DNA from: Amphiduros pacificus
Lineage: Eukaryota; Annelida; Polychaeta; Phyllodocida; Hesionidae
Assembly: GCA_949316495.1 (NCBI GenBank)
Contig: OX439004.1
Location: 33,734,904-33,798,903 of the forward strand
Reading direction: 5' to 3'
DNA length: 64,000 bases
Shown here: positions 22,301-34,254 of the stretch, piece after piece
How positions within the stretch are numbered: the first letter of the stretch is position 1
Layout: each line of letters begins with the position of its first letter
The notes under the pieces: generated by a model
Databases searched by the model: none
What the model was told of the DNA's origin: nothing
The model's input: only the letters and a program-made list of their open reading frames with translations
Made by a program: the position numbers and the translations under genes

Positions 22301-24078
22301 TTCCCCTATCAAAAGGGAGGTCATTATAGAGTTTTAGACGGTTGCATATTATATTATATGTTATGTATAAATTTCAGCCATTGATTAGTGTAAATTTCAG
22401 CCATTAATGTATCTGTAGGCAATCCGTTGGAGGAGAGGTATCTGGGAGATGCAGAGTGGAGCACGAGGGTAGCCCAAAAACTCACCAAGTTGAAAAAGTT
22501 AGATGGTTTGTATAGTAGTTTTTTATTTTTGTGTTATAACCAAGTTATATCAGAATTGTGTAAATAGACGTTTGTAGAATGAATTAAAGAAAAGATTGTA
22601 TAGTAAGTTTATTTTAGACATTATAATATCCTATTTGGTATACATTAAAGCATTCATGAAACCAGAAGTCACAGGCAACTTTACAGAGGTTTGGGGTATG
22701 TTTAAATGGTATGTGGCCACGAAACTGTGATACAAGCAAGCTATCTCACTAAAAATCAACCAAAATACACCGATCATGGTTATTGTATTTTGCTGAAAGT
22801 ACTGACTGTACTCTCTTGACCACCAGGTGGCCAAATGTATACAATCATGTGACCTCGATTGTGGTCTGTCAGGGTGTTAGGCCTGTACCATTGGACAAAC
22901 ATTAATGGACAAACAGGGCTCTGTAAGTCAAAACACTCCATTGTCCCAATCTGAAGGTGCCCCAATGTCAGGGACGGATCCAGGATTTTTTTACCCCAGG
23001 GGCTCAAATGTGCTAAGGTAAGGGGCTCCAGTCCCATAAAGTAAGGGGCTCCAGTTCCCAAAAGCCCCCAGCCACAGACTCCCGGGGGGCTTCAGCCCCC
23101 AAAGCCCCCGCCTGGATCCGCCACTGCACTGTTAGCAAGCCTTTACAAAGCAGATGTTTGCACAAGATCACTGGTCAGCTAAACAAAATTTGTTGACAAA
23201 GTGTCCAATGGATGATTGGGATTTTAGCAGAAGAGTCGTCCACTTTCAAATGACACAGACATTTATGTAGGAGAAATATGATAGGTAATAACTTTTAATC
23301 GCAAAGTTTGGGTATAAACATTTATATTATGCATGGAAAAAGTGCTAGAAAACCTCATTTCATGAATGCTTTAAGCTGTATCGACAAAGCCTGCCACCAT
23401 GACACAACTCTCAACTCTCTTTAGAAACTGGAGTTGTAACCTTTTCTTGCCTCAAGTAAAACGTATGGAGTTGTAGAGCTCAAAACGACTGTTAGCCAAC
23501 AGGCACCTTTGGAGTGTGCAAAGAAAATAATTTGTGACTATAAACAAGTGTTGATTTTTAAAAATCAAGCTCGCGTAAGTTTGCAAAATCCCAATGCAAA
23601 ATCCCAAGGCAAAATCCAACGAAAATCTTCTTACTCTACCACGCACTCACAAATCAGTTCTCAAACAAAAGCAACATCTGACGGTGTAAGCAGAATTATT
23701 GAGCCAAAACATGGCTGCCATGGACCGATAATCGGGGTATGCTCCATAGACTTACAGCTTAATCAGTCAAAACCTCGAACATCTAGCCCTAAAGGCAAAA
23801 CAAACGCGAGCGAAAATGTAACAATGTGAGTATTATTTTTACTGCTAGGGGTGCCAGTTATCAGGGACGATGACGAGTCTGATGACGAGGATACCGGAAA
23901 CAGAACCCCCTGCAAGACACCAAGGTCTCCCAAGATGGCGCCCATTTCTATGCCAAGGTCACCCAAGATGGCCCCCGGTACCTCGCCCAAATCTCCTCGG
24001 ATTGCCAATACTGCACCCCGGTCGCCTAAGAACCCACCCTTGCCCAAATCACCAAGGAATCCTAATATTAATGCATAA
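19307..24078 (+). CDS. Axonemal dynein light chain 1 paralog with SPK-rich tail (DNAL1a)
   Basis: Ten exons: 19307-19336, 19461-19496, 19643-19752, 20052-20107, 20895-20950, 21046-21135, 21835-21888, 22137-22173, 22419-22505, 23849-24078, about 261 residues. DNAL1/LC1 is a leucine-rich-repeat protein of outer-arm dynein that links the gamma heavy chain to the microtubule. Residues [45 protein letters not shown] and GNPLEER follow LC1 throughout. Exon sizes and phases match the downstream paralog at every junction. The C-terminus differs: after [14 protein letters not shown] come about 60 basic, proline-rich residues with six S-P-[KR] motifs (PRSPKMAP occurs twice) instead of the short acidic end. 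The start is the least certain part; the ATG at 19307 is the one whose phase fits exon 2 and gives [10 protein letters not shown]. It is probably functional, since no stop interrupts it. Confidence 0.85.
20650..20870. mobile_element. Diverged fragment of the TTAA MITE family
   Basis: Phrases such as TCAAAACACAATA, AGGTGTATTTT, TATCACAGT and CCTGTGAC occur here in the same order as in the right half of the MITE at 35566-35985. No clear ends remain, so this looks like an older copy in DNAL1a intron 4. Confidence 0.45.
21131..21429. repeat. 31-bp minisatellite at the DNAL1a exon 6 donor
   Basis: Eight copies of a 31-bp unit, GTAAGTGTCACTACTGAGGC plus ATTACAACTTG, begin at the exon 6 donor (first intron base 21136). 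Seven of the eight keep a full consensus GTAAGT. The last two are variants with an inserted ATAGGTAAT. Confidence 0.92.
21430..21834. other. DNAL1a intron 6, remainder
   Basis: AT-rich intron to exon 7 with faint traces of GTCACTAGGTTA phrases, perhaps decayed units of the adjacent 31-bp repeat. Confidence 0.4.
22649..23370. mobile_element. TTAA-flanked MITE in DNAL1a intron 9, interrupted by an insertion
   Basis: Both ends read AGCATTCATGAAA inward and both flanks are TTAA (22645-22648, 23371-23374), as expected for a piggyBac-like TTAA-specific element. The outer parts match, on the opposite strand, the element at 35566-35985. Roughly 22857-23150 has no counterpart there and is inserted sequence. 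No coding capacity. Confidence 0.82.
22969..23126. mobile_element. Short hAT-like MITE nested in the TTAA MITE
   Basis: Inverted ends CAGGGACGGATCCAGG and, from the right, CAGTGGCGGATCCAGG enclose about 158 bp with repeated AAGGGGCTCCAGT and CAGCCCCC motifs. A clean 8-bp target duplication is not visible, so the exact limits and superfamily are tentative. Confidence 0.6.
23375..23848. other. DNAL1a intron 9, right part
   Basis: Intron sequence before the last exon. A 106-codon open frame at 23509-23829 has repeated NPNAKSQGK-like composition but no splice context or similarity that supports it. Confidence 0.4.
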
Positions 24079-25444
24079 TCCCTTATGATTTTGGTTGCTC
24101 TTTTATGATTTTAGTTGCTCATAGGTAGAATCATATAGTAATATTTAATGTACGCAAGAACTTTGTTCATGAGGCTCAGTAAACCCTCTGAATATTTTCA
24201 TTAGTGTATTAAGTGTTGGTCAAAGCATAACTAACATAATCTCACAGAAGAAATACATTTTATTTCTTAATGGCAGTTTGGAAGGTCCTTCTGTTTAATT
24301 GTTGCCAGACACGAGTTAGTATAAGAGTCAGGATATAGCCAGCCATTGCATTGCTTCAGCAATCCCGGGGCTTGTTTTGAATCATTACAATATAAACTAA
24401 TAGGCATTTTTAGAAAATCATATTTTGCAACATATACTGCTACGCGGATTATAAATATATCTTATCACCCTTTATTACTAGAGCCTTATTGACGGAATAG
24501 GGACCAACACAAACTGCAGGTGTGCGTCATTGAAACACATCTAGACCTGTAATTTCGAGCGCTCCCTTGGTATAAACACTTTTCCTAAATATTATAAGAC
24601 TTCATATTTTGAGGTGCAGCTTGAATTTGTTTTAAGCCCAGGTATTGTAGGTATCTGTGCCACCTCAATAAACTCACGGAAAGATACACACAACGAAATT
24701 CGACAAATATGGGCACATGACATAACTTTTAGAATTTAGAAATTATTGGAATTTTACTTCTTGTTAGTTTTTCTTATATCTTGTAAAATACAGGTGAACA
24801 TCATATTTGTTTTGTCTGATTGAAAATATGTAAGCACCAAGCAAATACAAATAAGTTGTTGTCGATAGATAGATTTACATGTTTAACATCCATAATCCAG
24901 ACAAATAAATTTTAAATGTTTTTTCATTTTCCCCACATGTGTAACACGTTACGTAGAATGTGTTTTTATAGGAGAAAAATTTATGCGTGGATGAAGAAAC
25001 CAGAGTAGTAAATATACTGATGAGATCATTGAGATCAGTCAGGCATATCCCGGCAGAGCTTGGTGTTTGGACGATCCAGCAGGCGGCTGATATATGCATT
25101 ATGTGGGTCGTAGGAACCTTGTCACAGATCAATAATAATGGGAATATCTAATGTGCGGTGTCATGAAAAATGAAATACAAACCAAAAAACCCCTTCCCAC
25201 ATAATATTCAATATGGTATAGATACATTTATTATAATCAGAGGTGTTTTTATATAACATCATTGAGATGTGGTGATGTTAGTTCAGTTTTGTATTATCTA
25301 TGGAGACAGGACAGGTAGAATGGGTTTAGCATTCCAGACTCCTTATCCCGCTCCCGATGTTTAGAACACACCCAGTCCCCATGGCTTGGGACAGTCACTG
25401 TCTCCCTGGCGACACACAAGCATAGATATAGATAGACGCTCAGC
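24079..25444. other. Spacer between the DNAL1 paralogs
   Basis: This 1.37-kb stretch must hold the 3' UTR of DNAL1a and the promoter of DNAL1b. No TATA box or other decisive motif was found. GC content rises at 25310-25440, just before the DNAL1b start. Confidence 0.5.
24667..24672 (+). terminator. Possible DNAL1a polyadenylation signal
   Basis: The first clear AATAAA after the DNAL1a stop, about 590 bases downstream. No nearer canonical hexamer was seen. Confidence 0.4.
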
Positions 25445-25717
25445 ATGGCCTCCAACCAGGTATGTATCGCTAGTACAGTATTATTTAGTCATATTTACTT
25501 ACATATCTGATCAGTTTGTTGACTCTGATCTTGTGTCTCCATTCACTTTATCATGATGGTGTATTTCAGAAAGGAACAACCATCAAGGATGCTCTCTCAA
25601 AATGGGTAAGATCCCGTTTATGATCAGAAACATAACATCATTTAATATCCATGTGTTATTATTGTGTACTGTAAATCTGAGTAAACAGATACCAAAATGA
25701 GAAACAATAATAATATC

Positions 25718-25803
<86 letters not shown>

Positions 25804-25804
25804 C

Positions 25805-25849
<45 letters not shown>

Positions 25850-28800
25850 CAAATATGGACCTGGGTGGAGTGCAATATGACTTTTTATGGACCTTCGGAA
25901 AGTTATATTGCACTCGGCTGCGCCTCGTGCAATATAACTTTCCGAAGGTCCATAAAAAGTCATATTGCACAACACCCAGGTACATATTTGTTTTATTCTA
26001 TGATCACTGTGTTAATTACTGCCATTGTTGGCTTAATTCTAAAAGTAAAAGTTCCTCAGTATCAGCATCATTTAGTGTGGCAAACCTGGACATTGTTGTG
26101 ATTGCTGTTGTCTGCTTCCCAGTCTGCAGGTCACTCAGAGCAAGCTGGTGACGTCATTATAGGGCTTCCCAAACATTTCCCGCCATGGAATTCCACATCA
26201 GTGCAGTAGAAAGTATATACAAATACATATACAAATACAAAAATTTTATTTAAAGTCATGATTTGGGTAACAGGAAACATTAGCTAAAAGCTATTGCATG
26301 ACAGGTAATATGTACAGTATATACAACATATTAAAATCATTTTTTTTTAAAATCTTTAAAACCTTTTAGAGAACACCCATTCGGTGCATTTACAGTCTTC
26401 CCATGATTTAAGGCTGCATCTGAATTGTTCCAATGACATTGAGTTCTTTATTTTACAGGGCATATTATTCCACAATTTTGCTCCAATATAGGTGAATGAG
26501 CTATAGCCATATGTTTTCGTTTTGTACTTCTTTTGGTGAATCTTGCTATTGTCTCTCATTGAGTATGGCAGGTTATGGTTTTCAAAGAGTTTACATAAAT
26601 ATTCTGGTGCAATTCCATTAAGACATTTATAGACCTCTATTGCCATGGTACGAATTAAATGGATAGATATGGATGGCTGCTTGCTTCTTTTAACAAGTTC
26701 ATCATAAGTTGAAACATAATCACAGTAAACAAATCTTAATGCACGTAATTGCACTTTTTCCATCTTTTTCAGATTTCCAGTTCCACACAGCATCCACACA
26801 ACCGGACAGTAATTAAAGTTGCTCATTATGAATGTTTTATACATTGCTTCCTTCACTTCTGTTTCTATTAGTGAGCTGAGTCTCATTATAGCACTTGTTT
26901 GCCTTCCTGCTTTCAGACATATGGTTTCAATTTGCTTGTTAAATGTGAGTTTTTTGTCCAAGATTATTCCTACTAATTTTACATTTTCTTCACACTTTAT
27001 TACATTTCCTTTCACATGGAATTCTGTTGGTGCATCAGTTTTGTTTCCTAAAACCATTCCTTGGTACTTTGGAACATTAGTTTTCATGCCATTGTCTTCA
27101 AACCAGTCAGTGGTGTCTTCTGCATCAGATTCAAGTTTGCTTTTCAGACCTTGAGATGTTTCATTTACATGGGATAAGCTGTTATCGTCGGCATAGTTAT
27201 ATGGGTCACTATGTTGTATGGCATGGAAAAGGTCATTAATGAACATGTTGAAGAGTGATGGGCCAAGAACTGACCCTTGTGGCACACCTTTGGTTATGAT
27301 CTTCCAATCACTTCTCACATTGCCAATCTTTACTCGTTGCTTTCTGTTTGTTAGATAGCTGTGCATTAATTGCAGGAAGTTCCTGTCACAGCCATAAGCG
27401 TCCAGTTTTGTCAATAGTAATCCGTGCGGTAGCACATCGAATGCTTTGCTGAGATCAGTTAGTAAAATTCCAACATACTTTCCTTGGTCTAAGGCTTCTT
27501 TCCAGTCCTCAACTGCTTTGAGAAGCATTGTTTGTGTACTATGCCCTTTCCTGTAAGCTGATATATGCTCAGACCACATTTTGGCAAAGTATATTCCAGA
27601 CTGTTTGTCAATGACTCTTTCTGTAACCTTTGAAATACATGTTAATATGCTGAGTGGACGGTAATTTTTACGGTCCAGTGAGTCATCCTTTTTATAACAT
27701 GGTGAGATTTCAGCACATTTTAAGGGTTCTGCAAATTTGCAAGTTGTTATCATGTTGTTAATCAGTGAGGTCATTGAGTGGGCTAGCTCATTGCCAGCTG
27801 TTTTTATCATACGTGGTGGTATCAAGTCAAAACCTGTGGCTTTATTTGCATCTGTGTTTACTAATATTTTCCTCACCTCATCTATGGTAACTTTATGCAG
27901 AGAGAAAGTGCTCCCATCATGTTTCTCTCTAATTGTCTTTATACTTTTATGGTCACTGTATTTCATGATTATTTGCTCAATGTCCAATGAGGAAACATCA
28001 TCATTGATGCCAATTGTGTCTGCTATGGTGCTGAGGAATTCATTGAACAAGTTGCATACATCCACTGGGTTATTCACAATATTGTCACCATCTTTCAGTG
28101 CTATCTCTGACCTTTCACTCTCTTTGTCACTAATGTATGGCCTCACAGTCTTCCAGAATTTTTTCTGCTTACCATCTGAGCAATTGGCCCCAAAATATCC
28201 AGAGACTGATCTCCGGCTCTTAGCAACAAAGTCATTTCTGTTCTTTTTGTACTCATTCCAACTCTTTGTTGTTTTTCCCATTTTCCAGTACCTGTTCTGT
28301 GTCATACGTTTCTGGTATATTGATTTCCTTAAGGAGCTGTGCATGTGTGGAGCAGGTGGCTTTTTAATGAACTTAGTCTTTATGGGGGCATGGCTGTCTA
28401 CAACATCTGCAAGAAGCCTGGAGTAGGCCCAGCACTGATCATCAACATCATCAAAGATATCAGTGACATGGAATGGAATTGTGTTAACATCATCCTTGAA
28501 ATTTCCTTCATTGAAGTTTTTGTAGCTCCTGTATTTTATGACTTGTACTTGCGCTTTGGTATACTAATCCTTGTGGAAGTGGCAATTAAGTTGTGCCAGT
28601 CACTTAACCCACAATTATAATTCAAAGCACCACTATAGCATCTTGGTTTGGACACAATGCACAGATCAATCACACTTGGTGTGTTGCCCTTGAAGCACGT
28701 TGGGTCTTTGATGATATTTGTGAGATTGTAACATGCCATGATGTTCTGTAGTTCTCGCGATTTACTATCGTCTTTAAATGGGTCAATATTCAAGTCTCCA

Positions 28801-29729
28801 ATGATCATTACCATATCCGTCATAGCATAAGCTCTATCCAGGATCTTACACACACAGTTACTGAATACATCCATGTTGTTACCTGGTAGCCTGTATATGG
28901 ATATTATGAGCCACTTCTTTTTCCTTATTATAAGTTCCATACATAGTGATTGTACATCATCATTACTTTCTTCCATTTCAGTTTTTCGGTTTTGGGGAAT
29001 ATCACTACGCACCCAAGTCATGACACCACCACTTGTGGCAGTGTGGTCACTTCTGTACACCTTGTGTCCACCAATACTGAATTGGGCATGTGGGAAACTG
29101 ATGTCTAACTTACTTTCACATATAGAGAACACATCCATAAACTCAAACACATCTTTCATCACAATAAATTTGTTTCTAATGCTATTTATGTTGAGGCATC
29201 CAATAGTCATGTTTGTTGAGTGATTTAGCTTATATTTTTTCAGTTCATCCCATATGGAGCCATCTCTTTGTGAATCAGGGTCATATTGTGTGGTTGTAGT
29301 GTGGTTTTGTGGCTTTTTGTGGCGTCTCCTTGCTTGTGTCTCCCTCCCTATTAGGGCATTCCTTTGGGCAGAGAGTTCCATGAGACGATCCTGTTGCTCA
29401 ATTATCAGGTCACATATTTTCAGTGAACGTTCATCTCTGTACAATGCAGTTATCTCTGCATTAAGTGCAGTTTGTCTGTTAGTTTCTGAGACTGAAGCGG
29501 CCCCTGTGTCATTGCCGGACACCTAGAAATTACTGTTTGGGGCAAGGACATGATGTTTGGCCTTATGTCCTTCTTGTCGGCATAGGTTACAAATTACTGG
29601 TCCATGGTGGCGATGCCTGCATTATTGACGTGCAATATAATGCATCTGGTCAATAAAACAATTTAGAGAAGCTCATGTGACCAGGAATTGACCAATCACA
29701 GCACAGAATACACAGTGATCATAGAATAA

Positions 29730-29782
<53 letters not shown>

Positions 29783-32700
29783 ATATCAAAGAATGATTTC
29801 ATGTGTCATTAATGTATGTCAAGGGTAAAAAGATAATTATCAGATAACTTAGATAGCTATTTTCTGATGGGAAAAGAGACATACTTATAGCAAAATGTTT
29901 TTTTTCCATTGACCACCATGTATCCACCACCTTGTTATTCACACCAGAATTATAAGCATTAGTGTCATTCATTAAATATTCACTACAAAGGAATCCTTTT
30001 TATTTTCTGAATAGGAACAAAGAAATGATTGCAAAGCATGTGACGGAGAGAAGATAGATATCTTTGCCCAGTATCCCCCAATAGAGAAAATGGACGCCTC
30101 CCTCTCAACTCTTGCCAACTGCACGTAAGTAGTCCCATCAGTACTGGAATAAGTAGTCCCATCAGTACTGGAATAAGTAGTCCCATCAGTACTGGAATAA
30201 GTAGTCCCATCATCAGTACTGGAATATGTGCTCCCATCAGTACTGGAATAAGTAGTCCCATCAGTACTGGAATAAGTGGTCCCATCAGTACTGGAATAAG
30301 TGGTCCCATCAGTACTGGAATAAGTAGTCCCATCAGTACTGGAATAAGTAGTCCCATCATCAGTACTGGAATATGTGCTCCCATCAGTACTGGAATAAGT
30401 AGTCCCATCAGTACTGGAATAAGTAGTCCCATCAGTACTGGAATAAGTAGTCCCATCATCAGTACTGGAATATGTGCTCCCATCAGTACTGGAATAAGTA
30501 GTCCCATCAGTACTGGAATAAGTAGTCCCATCAGCTCTGGAATAAGTAGTCCTATCAGTACTGGAATAAGTAGTCCCGTCAGTACTGGAATAAGTAGTCC
30601 CATCAGCACTGGAATAAGTAGTCCCATCAGCTCTGGAATAAGTAGTCCCATCAGTACTGGAATAAGTAGTCCCGTCAGTACTGGAATAAGTAGTCCCATC
30701 AGTACTGGAATAAGTAGTCCCATCAGCACTGGAATAAGTAGTCCCATCAGCTCTGGAATAAGTAGTCCCATCAGTACTGGAATAAGTACTGGAATAAGTA
30801 GTCCCATCAGTACTGGAATAAGTAGTCCCATCAGCACTGGAATAAGTAGTCCCATCAGCTCTGGAATAAGTAGTCCCATCAGTACTGGAATAAGTAGTCC
30901 CGTAAGTACTGGAATAAGTAGTCCCATCAGTACTGGAATATGTGCTCCCATCAGTACTGGAATAAGTAGTCCCATCAGTACTGGAATAAGTAGTCCCAGC
31001 AGCTCTGGAATAAGTAGTCCCATCAGTACTGGAATAAGTAGTCCCGTCAGTACTGGAATAAGTAGTCCCATCAGTACTGGAATAAGTAGTCCCATCAGTA
31101 CTGGAATAGGTAGTCCCATCAGTACTGGAATAAGTAGTCCCATCAGCTCTGGAATAAGTAGTCCCATCAGTACTGGAATAAGTGGTCCCATCAGTACTGG
31201 AATAAGTAGTCCCATCAGTACTGGAATAAGTAGTCCCATCAGTACTGGAATAGGTAGTCCCATCAGCACTGGAATAAGTAGTCCCGTCAGTACTGGAATA
31301 AGTAGTCCCATCAGTACTGCAATAAGTAGTCCCATCAGTACTGGAATAAGTAGTCCCATCAGTACTGGAATAAGTAGTCCCATCAGCACTGGAATAAGTA
31401 GTCCCGTCAGTACTGGAATAAGTAGTCCCATCAGTACTGGAATAAGTAGTCCCATCAGCACTGGAATAAGTGGTCCCATCAGTACTGGAATAAGTGGTCC
31501 CATCAGTACTGGAATAAGTAGTCCCATCAGTATTGGAATAAGTAGCCCCGTCAGTACTGGAATAAGTAGTCCCATCAGTATTGGAATAAGTGGTCTCATC
31601 AGTACTGGAATAAGTAGTCCCATCAGCACTGGAATAAGTAGCCCCGTCAGTACTGGAATAAGTAGTCCCATCAGTATTGGAATAAGTGGTCTCATCAGTA
31701 CTGGAATAAGTAGTCCCATCAGCACTGGAATAAGTAGTCCCATCAGTACTGGAATAAGTAGTCCCATCAGTACTGGAATAAGTAGTCCCATCAGCACTGG
31801 AATAAGTAGTCCCATCAGCACTGGAATAAGTAGTCCCGTCGGCACTGGAATAAGTAGTCCCATCAGTACTGGAATAAGTAGTCCCATCAGCTCTGGAATA
31901 AGTAGTCCCATCAGTACTGGAATAAGTAGTCTCATCAGTATTGGAATAAGTAGCCCCGTCGGTACTGGAATAAGTAGTCCCATCAGTACTGGAATAAGTA
32001 GTCCCATCAGTACTGGAATAAGTGGTCCCATCAGTACTGGAATAAGTGGTCCCGTCAGTACTGGAATAAGTAGTCCCATCAGTACTGGAATAAGTAGTCC
32101 CATCAGTACAGGAATAAGTGGTCCCGTCAGTACTGGAATAAGTAGTCCCATCAGTACTGGAATAAGTGGTCCCGTCAGTACTGGAATAAGTGGTACATCA
32201 GTACTGGAATAAGTAGTCCCATCAGTACTGGAATAAGTGGTCCCATCAGTACTGGAATAAGTAGTCCCATCAGCACTGGAATAAGTAGTCCCATCAGTAC
32301 TGGAATAAGTGGTCCCGTCAGTACTGGAATAAGTAGTCCCATCAGTACTGGAATAAGTAGTCCCATCAGTACAGGAATAAGTGGTCCCGTCAGTACTGGA
32401 ATAAGTAGTCCCATCAGTACTGGAATAAGTGGTCCCGTCAGTACTGGAATAAGTGGTACATCAGTACTGGAATAAGTAGTCCCATCAGTACTGGAATAAG
32501 TGGTCCCATCAGTACTGGAATAAGTAGTCCCATCAGCACTGGAATAAGTAGTCCCATCAGTACTGGAATAAGTGGTCCCGTCAGTACTGGAATAAGTAGT
32601 CCCATCAGTATCGGATAGATAATCCCATCATCCCATTAGATAGATAATAACTTTTTGTGGTAATCGTAATCCCTTTACATCCGAATATCCAAAATATACT

Positions 32701-34157
32701 GGAAAAGGTAATCCCCTCTAAACTTGGATACGCAGTCCCATTTATATTTGGATAAATAATCACTTTTACTAGAATAATTAGCTTCATCAAAATTGGGAAA
32801 TTAATCACATGTATATTGGAATAAGTTATACTGTCTTTGCTATGACAAATAGCCCCATTAATACCGGTATAAGTATTCCCATTAATACTAGAACATTATT
32901 GGGGTAAATGGCCATGTGTTCTCCAGGACTTTGCACACTGGGATGTATATGGATAGCGCATAAAATAAATGTATTGTATTAGAAACTCGATGAAATGTTT
33001 CGGATTATTTTATGTTTTTTGTTATTTTTGGATTTTCGGATTATTTTATGTTTTTTGTATTTTTGTTATTTCTTTATATTTTCCATAAGATTTCATTCTA
33101 TTTGATTTTTCATATTTTTGTTATTGTAATCATCTTTTACAAGTTCTGAAGATCTGTTCAAGTACAACCGATTTTAGAAGAGTTGGTTGCAAAGTCATGC
33201 ACTCCTCAAAAAAAGAGTAAAATGTTAGAAATTAGGCAAAAGCAATTTACCAATGTGGGCTACATCTGCGATGGACCTCAGAAAACATTATGCTAGTTAA
33301 ACTATATTGACAGCAAATCCATTTATAAAAATTCGGTTTACAATTGTAAATAATTGTTTCAAAGATTAATGAAATAAATGTATTTTTTGCAGACAATTGT
33401 CCTTATCAACTAATTCAATTGAGAAAATAGCCAACCTCAATGGTCTCAGTAAGTTTATTTCTTTTTCATATCTTAATCATTCAATTGGGAATATTTGTCA
33501 ACAATCAAAAAATGTTATGAATAACCTATGGCTTATGGAGGATATGCTATGCTCTTTTTTGATAACTCGTAGTTCTTTCATTCACGAGGAAAATAATGAA
33601 AGTTGGAAATAGACTTCAGTAAATTGATTATTGGTTTGTTTTGCAGAAAATCTTAAAATACTTTCGTTGGGTAGGAACAGCATTAAGTCATTGACAGGAT
33701 TGGTAAGAGCCAGAATTCTTCCTTTAAATTTCATAATGAAAATCATCACCGTAAAAGTCATTAAAAGAGCCTTACTTCCTCCTGATCGTTATCACCGTAC
33801 AACCTTTGGTAGTATTAATGAGAGCCAGATTTGCCTGCTAAACGTGTCATATTAATAATTATCACCATAATGTCAGTAACTGGTTAATGGTTATTTTTAT
33901 GTGTTGATGATAGGATATTAAGCATTTGCTTGTTTTCAAATTTATTCTGAATAATATGAGTAAGCACACATTTTTCGTCATTCTCTATTCCAATTGCAGG
34001 AGGCAGTGGGTGACACATTGGAGGAACTGTGGATATCATACAACTTTATAGAAAAGCTGAAGGGAATAAATGTTCTCAAGAAATGTAAAGTAAGTTTAAC
34101 GTTCCATGGAGATCATATGCACATTCCACACAGACACACACAGACACACACACACAC

Positions 34158-34254
<97 letters not shown>

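Larger units (their letters stand above)
26190..29640 (-). mobile_element. Non-LTR retrotransposon (LINE, CR1/L2/Rex-like group), 5'-truncated
   Basis: Minus-strand element in DNAL1b intron 2, antisense to the host gene. Order from its 5' end: the last codons of an upstream frame with a zinc knuckle ([14 protein letters not shown]), an in-frame TAG at 29527-29525, then ORF2 with apurinic-type endonuclease and reverse transcriptase ending at 26356. There is no RNase H domain. One frameshift near 28550 separates endonuclease and RT; otherwise ORF2 is open, so the copy is fairly young. The 3' end is uncertain and lies near 26190-26230 in TATACAAATACA-like sequence. The 5' end near 29640 coincides with a GTGCAATATAA motif shared with the hairpin at 25849. 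Confidence 0.88.

Noticed and set aside
25583-26101. Poly-Asn, poly-Leu, poly-Tyr and poly-Ile open frames
   Set aside because: They are translations of the AAT and TA microsatellites and the adjacent hairpin.
26819-29526. Plus-strand open frames within the LINE
   Set aside because: They are antisense shadows of the endonuclease and reverse transcriptase frames.
29983-32414. Very long minus-strand open frames repeating LIPVLMGL
   Set aside because: They are translations of the 24-bp minisatellite, which is a multiple of three and stop-free in that frame. They lie antisense in an intron with no splice or start context.
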